Below are positions 22,683 to 33,110 of a stretch of 64,000 nucleotides of DNA, piece by piece. The DNA comes from Bryopsis sp. KO-2023 (taxonomy: Eukaryota > Chlorophyta > Ulvophyceae > Bryopsidales > Bryopsidaceae), in assembly GCA_030272585.1 (NCBI GenBank), contig BSYQ01000002.1, positions 7,564,001-7,628,000 of the forward strand, read 5' to 3'. Positions within the stretch are counted from its first letter, which is position 1, and each line of letters starts with the position of its first letter. The notes beneath the pieces were generated by a model. The model worked only from the letters and a program-made list of their open reading frames with translations. It was not told the origin of the DNA and ran no database searches. Made by a program: the position numbers and the translations under genes.

Positions 22683-22713
22683 TTTTAGAGATACACGCAA
22701 GAATCAGTCGTGT

Positions 22714-22761
22714 CGCAGGCGGCGAGGTGTGACTTGAGTGCGTCACACCTCGCCGCCTGCG
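22714..22761. promoter_or_regulatory. Perfect 20-bp inverted repeat upstream of the recombinase ATG
   Basis: CGCAGGCGGCGAGGTGTGAC at 22714-22733 is perfectly inverted at 22742-22761 around an 8-nt loop. It begins 32 bp upstream of the proposed ATG at 22682. It is GC-rich against an AT-rich background. It could act as a 5' UTR hairpin, an operator or a recombinase-binding site; its role is inferred from position only. Confidence 0.6.
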
Positions 22762-23110
22762 CAGTTACATCGGGCAGACTGAGCGCTTTAGTAATTGGCG
22801 AGCGTCCCATTGCGTAATCGGGTCACGTTGTCAAAATGTTGCTAACGCGTTGCCAGCCTGTTGCCAGCCCCCCAGTTATATTCTGGATACCTACAGAATA
22901 TATCAATGTCATTTATTGCTCATTTGGTGCCAACAGCAGTCGGTCTAACAGAAGTAGTACCAAAGAAAATCCTGATAGTACATATATAATCTTGATAAAA
23001 AAAAAGAAACGATTGCCAATTTTGCTGCTGTTTTCCGTATTGCTCTTGTTCAAACACATGGAATAAAATCTCTATTCCACAGCGAGAGATGAACTGCAAA
23101 TCAAACTTAC

Positions 23111-23201
23111 ATCTTCCTGGGAAGCGAGCTTGACACATAGCCGATGAATCACCTCTGGAAATAACATTGCCCAGTGGTAATCAAGTGACCAAGAGGGTGG
23201 T
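23111..23201 (-). CDS. Candidate coding exon, unknown gene
   Basis: The exon is bounded by a good acceptor (ctgtgcaacag before it) and a GTAAGT donor after it. It encodes about 30 residues with a protein-like composition (motif SLDYHWAMLFPEVIHRL). It lies 430 bp upstream of the recombinase ATG on the same strand. It could be an upstream exon of that gene or a separate one. Confidence 0.35.
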
Positions 23202-25359
23202 CTGTTGCACAGCAAGGAAAAAAAAAGAAAAAAAACATGAGTCCCAACACCAATGATCAGCAAGCTTACGATACCAAGGCAAACAATTTCCTTGCTACAA
23301 TCAGAGCATTTTCATAGGGTAGCAATTTCTGCACTATGGAAGTCTCAGGTCACCTCGAGGACGAGCTCGTTATCATCCAGTTCAAGCGTTTTGGGCAAGT
23401 CAGTGTGTCAGAAACATCAAAAGCAGGGATGAGCAATCCAGAATCGAGCGCCCCTGCTGGGGTACTGACCTTCCCACTCTCTGTACCTCGTTCCCTGCGC
23501 GCCGGCGCACACGTCTCCGACTTTTCTTTCTGCCAAAGGAAGCTCTATAAATATCTGCTTTGCTCGGAATACGCGACCGGTCCTCCCGAATCTCACACTT
23601 GACCTCGTGCAGTCGCGGATGGGAGCAGACCGTTGAGCGATGGTTGGTCGCACAGGATGGGAGGCAAGGAAATTCGAAAGATGGGGATTCGCTGGTGTAC
23701 GACCCTCTAGAATGGGATTACAGGCTTGTAATCGCACTTTACAAGGTGGAACCAAAGAGAGCTCTCCGCATCGCAAAATTTCGGCTAAGTGCTGATGTTA
23801 CAGGCTTGTAAAGTCACTTTCACAAGCTTGTAAAATCGGCGTTTTTTCACTAGTGCAACTGGAACCTCGACTGTCGTAAAACAGCTCTTTGGGGGCACGC
23901 CGAAGGTTGGAAATATTTTGCGAAGACAATAGAGCCTACTGTGCGACGCTCGTTTTCAGTTTTCGGGGCTTGATAGAAATTGGTGGGGTGGACGACTCTA
24001 TTAAGATGTCGACAAACGTCACGACACAACGCAGAACTTTAAAAGAGACGTCTAGGAGTCGAGCCCAAGACTTTCCGATCGTTTTTGTTAGTGTCCTCTA
24101 CTCGTTTCAACGAAAAAAACCATGCATAAATCTGCCTGAACCATGCTGTGATCGAAACGACAATTCCCACACATGATATCCAGGATAACAACCATGTACA
24201 AGAACAGTCCAACCACAACACAGTTGCAACGATATTTCCGGGTGAACCCGAAGTTGACGTCTGGAAAAGCAACCGTGTATATAAGCAACTGCACGTTGTA
24301 GTTTGACAACGTGGTTTCCAAGGCCCCCTATCTGACACCTGGAAGTGTTTTTTAACGACGTATTAGACGACGGTGACGAGCCCCGAATACTTTTTCAAGT
24401 GATATGTGATGTATTTTGTGTTTCTTTCAAAACTGCGTTGTTGATGTGGATGTCTGCGTTGTCGACTGATCAGGCCAAAAGGCCGTCACTTGCGAAATGC
24501 GACGGAAGCGGCTGTATCTTGGCGGAAGACGCCTAGGGGTCGAACCTGGGTGTTTCCGCACGTCTTTGTGTGTGTTCCGCCATTTTTCGACGTGTTTCCT
24601 GTTTCGATCCGGTTGGCGTGAAAATCAAATTACATGGTTAATAGTGAATCTCCCATAGTGCTGCCATACTGGATCCATCCAGCCTCCAGTCCAAATGATC
24701 TTCTCAAAACTTCCCAAAGAGACGAAATTGTCCTCGACTCCAGCCTGTGTCATCCACAGAAAATTTACTGTTTCCAGATTTCAATTCAAACTTCATTTTA
24801 TCGTGAAAATCGTGACAGTCAAGAAAACATGTTCACTGGACTTTGTCCGAGACAGCGCAAACGCACCTGTATGCGGTTCTGCGATGTCCCACTGTTTTTC
24901 GCACGATACTCATCCCTCTCTTCCAGGTATTCGAGACGTGCAGGAAGACCGGGGTTTTCTTTTTGAGCATCTGGCGTGTCTCCTTCAGTCCAACGCGTTG
25001 CTGCAAAAACGCGCATTCACACACATTTTTCTCCCCTAAATACAACCGTGCCAAAAGATACGTTGCTGGCTGACAAGACACCAAAACAACTTTTTTCAAC
25101 TTTTCATAACAACACAGAGTATATGAGGTATCGCGCTCGTAGATCGAGGCACTAAAAAGTATGTGTTGTGGCTTCTGCTGCTTTCAAAGGCAGGCCCAGC
25201 GAAATGCGGGTCCGTGCGAATATGAACCCAAGGAGGTGCCTCTACCTCGCGGGGAAACATCATGATTCGCTGACATTTGCCCGTTCCAATCGTTTTGCTC
25301 AACAACTTCTCCAAGAGTGTCTCCAACTACTGTATTGCAGGACGGTAAGTCTAACGAGT
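23202..25359. other. No gene recognised
   Basis: The ORFs are short, overlap on both strands and lack motifs. A short ATG frame at 23336 (MEVSGHLEDELVIIQFKRFG) ends near a weak donor and could be a first exon. A 17-bp piece around acaggcttgtaa occurs three times at 23720-23835. Confidence 0.3.
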
Positions 25360-25640
25360 TCTTCCAACAAAAAACTGTTTAAGACTGTGGAGCTGCGAGA
25401 ACTTCTTCAGCCTCAAGGCTGCGTCTGTCGCTGTCTGTCGCAGGCCGAGCTCGGCCCTCGAGGGAACAGTTGCATATTCCGTCGAGTTCGCTGAGTGAAC
25501 TGTAGCATACTTGTAAATCTGTCTATTGTTTCGGTGATCGAACCCGACTCAACCCGCGTGCGTGTTGCACACAGACACGAAAAATATCTGCTGTTTTGAG
25601 GTCGGAGAGACACACCCCGTTCAAAATTGGGGGACATGAT
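25360..25640 (+). repeat. Dispersed repeat R4, copy 1 (partner at 42775-43010)
   Basis: Landmarks shared in order with 42775-43010 are ctgtggagctgcgaga, gtctgtcg, gagggaacA, ctgagtgaac/ctgagcgaac and cccgactcaacccg. The copies are strongly diverged and in direct orientation, with no recognised coding content. Confidence 0.6.
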
Positions 25641-25830
25641 CACATGCTGGTCACCTATGACCCTGAATACCCCGAAGAAAACACTGGATTTGGCTCTATT
25701 ATTGGACATGGGGGAGAACGTCCCTTGAGACTTTAAAAATCAGCAAAAAACCCACTGCGAGATCTCTGCTGACACATCAAGGCAGGAAGGTTCTTCTCAA
25801 AAAGTATGTCAGAGTAACCCCTCCCAAGGA

Positions 25831-26538
25831 GTGAAGGGTGCTGGTTATATACACGTGTTTCCGGGCGCTTCGGAAAAAGCGAGAGGGAAAATGGAAAATG
25901 GAGAAAATGAAGATAGGGAGAAGGCTGTTGGGGGACAGGCAAGGAACTCTACATACAGTTGTGGAGCAAACTCCTTCAAGGAAGATATTATTGTAGATCC
26001 TGCCCTCAAGAATACGATTTCCAATGGGACAAGCTTATCCAGTGGAAGCCTTGTGGAAACAAAGACACCCTCAGGCTCTGTTTTTGGATCAAGTACAAAT
26101 CCGCTTTGGAGTCAAACCCAAGCTTCCAGTTCCCACCAGAACTCCTCAGTTGCACTCTCAGTTGCTGAGGTCACCGAGTTAGAACATGATCCTTCTTCAA
26201 GGGAATTCAAATTGTGGACGTTCATGGATTTGGGCCGATCGCTTATGCTTGGTTCTGATGTAATTTTTGGTTTGGTTTGGTTTGGTTCTGATTTGGATGG
26301 GCTTATGATAGTTGGCCGATCATCAATAGAGCTGCATTCAACATTCTTTGAAAACCTGACACACCTGCAGTTGCTCCATGGACAGGGAATCCAAGACGGG
26401 AAGCTGCCGTCTAGGAAACCCGAGCCATTTTCTGGTTTGGACACTTCCGCCTGTATATTAGTTGAGGATTCTTCTGCAAGAAGTTCTTGTGCAGGGGCGG
26501 AGAGTGTGATTTTTGGAAGAGAAACTGAGTCTCAGTAA
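25831..26538 (+). CDS. Uncharacterised 235-codon ORF
   Basis: An ATG-started frame of 708 bases whose product is Ser-rich and acidic in its first half. No signal peptide, repeat or known domain was seen. No splice sites force a longer model. It may be a lineage-specific gene or a chance frame; the opposite strand has a 110-codon frame in the same place. Confidence 0.25.
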   Translation: MKGAGYIHVFPGASEKARGKMENGENEDREKAVGGQARNSTYSCGANSFKEDIIVDPALKNTISNGTSLSSGSLVETKTPSGSVFGSSTNPLWSQTQASSSHQNSSVALSVAEVTELEHDPSSREFKLWTFMDLGRSLMLGSDVIFGLVWFGSDLDGLMIVGRSSIELHSTFFENLTHLQLLHGQGIQDGKLPSRKPEPFSGLDTSACILVEDSSARSSCAGAESVIFGRETESQ

Positions 26539-26999
26539 TGTTTCAACACGATTTCGTTTTCTTGCTTTGTTTTCAAACGCTGAACCATTTCTTGAGAGGA
26601 AAGATCGTCCTGTAAGATGATTGGAGGAGCAGCCCAAAAAAACCAGGTCTTTTAACCCCTGTTCAATTTGAAAATCAATTGGTTTTTCCATTGCAATGGA
26701 AAAAAAAAAGCACTCAATCTCAGCTTTCAACCATCGATTTCTCCTTGACTGCACACCGTTCTCGCTTCAAACATGCGTTCCAACAGGGATGATGTATAAA
26801 TCCCTTTCCGATTGAGGGTGTTGTTTTCTTGAGGAGAAAGAAAATACAATACAGGGACACTCAAGTTGGAGGCAGGTTCCGATAGAATCTTATTTATATA
26901 TGCGCAAGCGCTTTCGTCGCTGGCGGACCATCTATTACATCCGACCCATTAATCAAATCACGATTACACACACGCGCCAGTCTGAGTTTCCACGGCCAA

Positions 27000-27530
27000 T
27001 TTGATGGCACCTTGGCGACTGACGCCGAACGAAAGGCATCAAGCGCGCTAACACAAAGTCGGGGACTGGGAGGTAGGGGTGATCCATCTTTTTATGGACG
27101 GTTTGAACGTGTTGACCCAGTGGAGTCGAACAAAAAACGCAGGTGTGACATCTTTTGGGATGACGGGGTTCGACTCCCCACTGCGGTTTGGTCGACGGGT
27201 TTCAAATCGTCGAGGAACACGGTCAAACCGTTAAGTTTTGGTGTGACCTCCAGATCGAAAGAGAAGTGGGGATAAGAACAAAACCGGCCAAAAGAAAAGC
27301 CAGGCTTTTAGCGGCTCTCAGAGCAAGTTCAAGAAGGGGTGTTGTTTTTCTCATTGACTTAAAAACAAGGTGGGGCCACTACAGTTGGTCGCAAGCGGTG
27401 ATATACACGAGTTGGGAATCGCAGAAGCTCTGGCGCAAGCCGGTGCAGATGATGGACATGTGGCCAAGGTTGCCATCGCTATCGAATTTGCGACCGCCAC
27501 CTAGCGAGAGTATGCAGTGAGGGATTCTTT
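27000..27530 (+). other. Overlapping short ORFs, unassigned
   Basis: Two overlapping plus-strand frames (27012-27275 and 27188-27520) have charged, protein-like composition but no family motif. They are too short to call without transcript data. Confidence 0.2.
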
Positions 27531-27980
27531 TGGGAAAGTCTGCTGGGGTGTTGTATTTCTCATTGATTTCGAAAAATTAAAGTACGTCCACATGGGAAAG
27601 AGCATTCAGCTCAGGCGCTGTAGGCTGCATGGACTAAAAGAGGGACAGAAGACTAGCGTGTAAGTTTGAACGAGGTCCACAAAAAAAAACGCAAATAACT
27701 GTGGAGTGTTGGAGCCATAAATAGAATAAAATAGAGAATACAAATTGCAGAAAAATGGAGAGGTTTGCCACAGGACTGGCTTGATTGTTTTTTTTCAAGG
27801 CAGCGATCATCTTCTTGAATGCAGTGTGATGGTCGAGCAAGCGCAGCCACTCCTCGCTCAACTCAGCGGGTGGTCCGAAAAGATGATGTCTGAAGAGGCT
27901 GACCTCCTGGGCAAAATCAATGCAGCTTTCCCGAAGAAGACTTTAACGTGTAGAGGTGAAAAAAAGACCAAAAAAGCACT

Positions 27981-28500
27981 CTGGAATCAAAGGTACCCAG
28001 TTGGTGGATTTGCAGTGAAGGGTGGATAGTTGATTGGATTTTTTTGTGGGGGTATTTTATCTTTTTTCCTTTGGGATATTTTTTGGGAGTTTCCAGTGGA
28101 TACAATGATCTGTTGGACGGCAGATTTTGCAGATTACCTCTGACGGGGATGAAAAGTTCCGAGTTTTCGGTAGACTGACTTTCATTTTTTTTGTTTTTTT
28201 TCACATCTTATTTATACATCTGATACCTGTGGCGGGAGAGCTGGAAAAAAAACTTTTCACAGCAAAGAGACAGAAACAGAGAAAAAGAAAGATAAAATTT
28301 TGGCTGGAAAAGGGAAGAGAAAAAGATCTCACTTGAGGGCAGTTGCTGATTGGAATTGGGTTGATCAGAAGGACGCTGAGTTGGAATCACTGATGTGCTT
28401 CAGGCGGGCGTAAAATGCCCTTATTTGGAAATACTCTGGAATCAAAGCTTCCCAGTCGGTGGATCTGCAGAAAGGGTGGATATTTTTGTGGGGGTAATAG
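27981..28500. repeat. Direct repeat pair flanking 0.4 kb
   Basis: A stretch starting ctctggaatcaaag and reading through ggtggatttgcag to ttttgtgggggta occurs at about 27979-28055 and again at 28434-28496. The second copy abuts the Helitron fragment, so it may mark the left border of that insertion. Confidence 0.6.
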
Positions 28501-29097
28501 TGTTACGATGTATGACTCATGGGCCGTGTGGAATTGGATGTGTGAGAGCTCACGGCTCCGTAGGGGGAAGTTCTCAATGTGATAAAAACTACCCTAAACC
28601 CTATTGCGATGAAACAACTTGGGATGAAGAGAATATATATCCCACGTATCGTCGCCGATCTCCACAAAATGGTGGGCGTGTTCTTAGACACAATGGAAGG
28701 AATATTGACAACCGATGGGTTGTGCCTTACAATGCATATCTTTGCCTCCGCTTCAATGCACATATTAATGTGGAAGCGTGTGCTTCGACATTGTCTACAA
28801 AATATTTGTATAAATATATACACAAGGGGGAAGATAGAGCGATGGTGGAAGTGAGAAGGGATGAAAGAAATGGCCGTCCAATTGATGAGATTGAAGAATA
28901 TCAAGACTTTCGATCAATTGGTGCAAGTGAAGCATGTTGGCGCATTTTCAGATTTGATATTAGTGATCGATATCCAACCGTCAAAGCCCTGAGAGTTCAT
29001 CTTGAGGATCGACAAATGGTATATTTTGAAGAAGGCCAAGAGAGAGATATTGCGCAAAGAAGTAAAAATTATACGGCATTAGCGATGTCAATGAGGT
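28495..29097 (+). mobile_element. Helitron Rep/helicase protein fragment
   Basis: The plus-strand frame carries the block order of Helitron N-terminal Rep proteins: CMTHGPCG, NYPKPYCDET, YRRRSPQNGG, NRWVVPYNAYLCLRFNAHIN, KYLYKYIHKG, EACWRIFRF and VHLEDRQMVYF. A full-length Rep-helicase would be far longer, so this is a roughly 200-residue fragment. The HUH nuclease Tyr region and the helicase domain are missing. The frame ends at a TAG at 29097 soon after it enters the R2 repeat (29058). No 3' hairpin with CTRR could be tied to it. Confidence 0.85.
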
Positions 29098-29945
29098 AGT
29101 TAGCTACCCCATCGACAATCGAAATGCCAAAATTCCCATGGTGGGCGAATCCTGATCGGTTGACGAGACCCCCCGGGATCAACCGGGGGACGACCTTGGT
29201 TGCACCATCGTTGCCATCATGGGTGCCAAGTGTCGTGCCAGAGTGGGGGCCACCCACTCTGGCGGATCAACGTCATGATCGAAAATATGTTTTGACCCGA
29301 ATAGTGCCCGGTTAGTTGATTTTTAATTTCTGTCTCCTGTACATTTCAGTTGTCGTCGAGCGCGTTTTTTTCCCTCATGATGTGACTTAGAAACTCATCC
29401 TTTTTTTTTGGTATGTACATACAACGGTGCGCACGCCCTGCACGGGAGTCAGCCACGGCCAAGACGCGGAAATTGCCAAAGGTGTGGCCCAAATTCGCCT
29501 GAGCTCGAAATATTACCTTTTGTTACCTTTTGGAGGTTTTTCGTCTGATTGTCAAACATTGGTTCGTTCTTTATCACGTATGGTTGCTACCTTTCAAACT
29601 CTTCCTACGTCGATAGTTGTGGAAAGGGCTTGGCAACAGCTGTCTGTTTCTTTACACCGTTCGCAAGCTTGTGCTTTGCTTGAACGGTCATCGTTTTTTA
29701 GTAATTCGATTTCTTTTGAGAGGGGGTGATATCGTTTTTCTTTTTTGAATGACAATCCTTTGTTTGTAGATACGGACTTGCGTAATAAAGTTCGAAATAT
29801 TCCGAGCACCCAAAGGAAAAGAATGTGTCAGGGGGTTGATTTTGAAATGGAGGCCTCGAGCGCGACCCCTTTCAACACACGAAGGTGCAGCGGCTGGAAC
29901 GCGCGTTTTTTCTGGTAGACTTGGTGCTGTCGGATTGATCGACGT
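29058..29945 (-). repeat. Dispersed repeat R2, copy 2, interrupted by an insertion
   Basis: This is an inverted copy of 6890-7470 that keeps both conserved hairpins and the 62-residue frame (29257-29069). It differs by a 277-bp insertion at 29515-29791. Its left end fuses with the Helitron frame. High similarity to copy 1 over about 570 bp suggests a fairly recent duplication. Confidence 0.7.
29515..29791 (+). mobile_element. 277-bp insertion with 10-bp target duplication
   Basis: TCGAAATATT is present at 29505-29514 and again at 29792-29801. The uninterrupted R2 copy at about 7005-7035 has the corresponding site only once (TCGAAACATT on its reverse strand). The inserted sequence has no terminal inverted repeat. 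It ends in an AATAAAG stretch. A short plus-strand frame (motif VVERAWQQLSVSLHRS) ends at 29729. A truncated retroelement or SINE insertion is the simplest reading. Confidence 0.7.
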
Positions 29946-30884
29946 TGATGATCCGACAAGTCGAGAGAGGGTTGGGATAAAATTTCTCTGCAGTGGGTGG
30001 AAGAGTGACTGTGCAAATTTTCTTTCCTTTCAATTGACCCCCCTGTTTTGAGACTTTCCTGTTTTGAGACTTTCCTTGGAGTGGGCCGAATGTGGTCAGG
30101 AAAAAACATGGGTACGTCCGCCTGGTGTCGGCTATTTTACTGACGGGACGCCGGTATTGCATTCGGCCACTCCATTGTGAGGCGATTGGGACGACGCCAT
30201 GGTTGCTGGATTTAGAGTGCGACTGTTTCCTGAAGACACAGTATGACAGAGCTGCGCCCCCTCAAACCACTCATGGTGAAGCTTCCCAGCTGGCTGGAAA
30301 TATGACAGACCTGGGGGGCGGTATTTTGCTTTCCTTCATTAAAAAAGCAAGAACAAAAACCTCTGTGAAATGGAAAAAAATTGGTGTGGCCTGGACTGAC
30401 CTAATCAATCGTCCCATCATAAATCCTACTTCCCAAGAAATCAAGCATTGTAGAAAATCAATTCTTAAATTGAACGTTTCAGTTTTCTTCTCATCTATTG
30501 TCTGAATCATTGAATGTGCATGTGTATTTCAAACAAACAAACAAACAACATTTACATTACATGTGTATTTCCAACCAGTGTCGATTTGATGGGGGTGGAT
30601 TTGAATTTCGGTTTGAAAATGCTAAAAACTCAGATGCCGGAAACCTGGAGGTGGTTTTCTGATTATTGACAAGGGGGGTGGACTGCAGATAAACGAAGAG
30701 CCGGAATCAACTGGACTTTCCAATTCAACGAGCAGCAACAGGAGCCCCGTATCAAAAAAACCGCAGGAATAACTGGAGGGCTTTAGAAATAAATAAAAAA
30801 ATCTATAATTATAGATCAAGTTAGTTTTCACCCACTCATCTGCTGAAGAAATAAAAAAAGAAAACAAGAGAGAAGAAATAAAAA
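29946..30884. other. Repeat-adjacent sequence without a clear gene
   Basis: A 137-codon plus-strand frame at 30092-30505 is the longest ORF; it has no known motif. A short aaac run near 30530-30547 is simple sequence. Confidence 0.25.
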
Positions 30885-31975
30885 AAGAGTGGCAGTGGAT
30901 AATCCAGCCCTCCAAAGGGAGGGATTCCTTTGAGTTGGGGGAGAATAGGGACAAAAAAAAATGGGGATAAGTATTATTACCAATGACTCTTTTTTTGATT
31001 GGGTCACTGACCCACAAAATATCAATAGCTGGTCCTGGTTTTTTAAAACACTCTTTTTCACTCAAAATTGATTATGATTCTGCATTGGGCTGTGGACAGG
31101 GGTCGTCACATCGGATTGGCTTTTAGCTACTGTGGATGCCATTATTCAAAACAAGGTGATGGAAAAAAGAATTCCAGAAAAATGAAAAAAAGAAACTTTG
31201 TTTATATTTTGGGAAAGAAACATGCAGGGATTTCTTGTGGGGGTACCTTTTTTTCACTCGAAATCCAGTTTTCTGGAATTATTTATCCTTGCAAGGGATT
31301 TATTTTTTACATGTTTCGGTTGGTCCCTGAATGCAAAACAGGGATGACTAAAAGGAAGATCTCAAAACAATAAAGGAGCCCAAACGCACCAGTGTTCCAA
31401 CAGTGTTTTGTGGCTAATGCAGTCAGTTACACATTTCTCTTTTTTCAGTTTGAATTATAACACACACATGGATAGTGATGTTTTTTCTTACTTCCCCCAC
31501 ATGTGTGACTGATTTCTTTCTTCCCCATGTAGGCTGACATCCAGAAGCCTGATTCTACCAACCTTTCCCCGCCCTGGGTAGAAAAAAGAGAAGGAAAAAA
31601 CAAAAGAAGTGATGGTAGTTGAATTTGTGGACTCCAGAAAAACCCAAGAAATTTTAAAAAGGATGGACCACCATGCACCTGCCAGCCCAAATGAAGCTAG
31701 AGAACGATGAAGTTGAGAAAACTCCTCCTGCTGGGCATGTTATAGGGGTAAAATGCCAATGGCTGCTTCCCCCTCCACAGAAAAAAGCTGAAAATAGACC
31801 TCAGCACTGGATTTAAACTTGGGGCCAACAGCAGCAAACTTGATTGTATCGTTTCTATCACCCCCCTTTGAGATTCTGACTGATTTTGTATTTTGAATCA
31901 GTGGCAAAGTTTGGGGGAGAGAAAAAGAGTGAGAGAGTTATGGGTCAGTTGCAGAGGGGAAAAGAAGTGAGACAT
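30885..31975 (-). repeat. Dispersed repeat R3, copy 2
   Basis: The 30885-31700 part is inverted relative to 5520-6545 (tttgagttgggg, gcattgggctgtggacagggg). The 31380-31760 part is in direct orientation to 36686-37080. A distal piece (31860-31975, around gtattttgaatcagt) matches 38165-38285. The CACTATGGG terminus at 31982 begins just where this homology stops. Confidence 0.65.
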
Positions 31976-31999
31976 CAAAGGCACTATGGGAAATTCACC

Positions 32000-32480
32000 C
32001 CTGTGCGACCAAACTTGTAATGTCGCAGTGAAGTGTACAGAGTCGCACACGCGACGGAAACAGTCGCACCCCTGTGCGTCCAGAGTGCCACCCATATACG
32101 ACCTAATTTTTAAAGTCGCACAGACGTGACGTCTTTGATACAGTCCCCAGTCGCAGAGACAAAACACAGTCGCACCTGTGTGCGACATTAGTGTGTGCGA
32201 CCGAAACATGAAGGTCGCAGAAGCTTTAAGTCGCAGGGGGGTGCGACCAGAGTGCCACCCATATGCGACCGAGACAAGAATCGTAAAAATAAGGTCGCAG
32301 GGGGGTGCGACCAGAGTGCCACCCATATGCGACCGTTACAAGAATCGTAAAAATAAGGTCGCAGGGGGGTGCGACCAGAGTGCCACCCATATGCGACTGT
32401 TGGTTGTGTTGTGCGACTCGAATAGAGTCGTGAGAATTGAGTCGCACGCAGCTACGACCAGAAAACCGACCTTGTGCGAC
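32000..32480. repeat. Left GTCGCAC/GTGCGAC array
   Basis: More than 15 copies of GTGCGAC or GTCGCAC occur in both orientations. Within the array a 63-bp unit (gtcgcaggggggtgcgacca, then gagtgccacccatatgcgac) is repeated three times at about 32231-32400. No coding signal is present. Confidence 0.85.
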
Positions 32481-33110
32481 TTACAACATTGACAACATCA
32501 TATTACATATTATTCCTTCTCCCACCCCCAATAAACAACAATTCCCACCCAGAACAAGGTAAAACATTCGTTCAAATATATTCCAATTCCCATACAACTT
32601 CACCATTCCAATCTTTCTCGATCAAAACATCCACCTCTCTTCCAGTCTGAGTTTCTCTAGAAATTCCCTGGTTCCAGCCAGTCTAAACTTCCTGAAACTT
32701 TCTGTTGGGAACAGTTGAAGGCGTTTTGATACGCAATTACGGAATTGGTACTCCGTCCCACAAACTTCAATCGCAGAGTGGAAACCTCCAGCAAGCCCAC
32801 ATGCCGAGAGTATACCTACAGAAAAAGTCCAATCGAATTTCCTGGATTCATCGATGCAACTGGAAATATCCCCGTCCTTGCATTGGGGGGGGGGACAATT
32901 GGCTCAGTTTGTTTTCGTGGTTTCTCCAGATATGGTTCAAGGTCCAAAAAAAAAGCAACTGTCAATATGGCATAGCATTAATGCAATATTACGCGCAGCT
33001 TCCAAGAGATGAACGCCTCTGAAACAACGACCTTGAGATTCTTAACCGTCCAAAACGAGGTGCCCAAAAAAAAAACAAACAAACACACATGCTGTTTTTT
33101 TTTTCTATGC

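Larger units (their letters stand above)
13727..22886. repeat. Recurrent 15-bp near-palindrome CCAGTTATATTCTGG
   Basis: Exact copies lie at 13727-13741, 14822-14836 and 18677-18691 (plus strand reads CCAGAATATAACTGG) and at 22517-22531 and 22872-22886 (opposite orientation). One- or two-base variants are at 13851-13865 and 13941-13955. Partial copies are at 14284-14295, 17018-17029 and 18268-18280. The form is two 4-bp inverted arms, CCAG and CTGG, around a 7-bp A/T core. Flanking bases are not conserved. In the 14822 copy the minus-strand CCAG is also the best splice acceptor of a recombinase exon. No exact copy was noticed elsewhere in the window by eye; a weaker CCACAATATATTGG is at 61637-61650. 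Confidence 0.75.
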
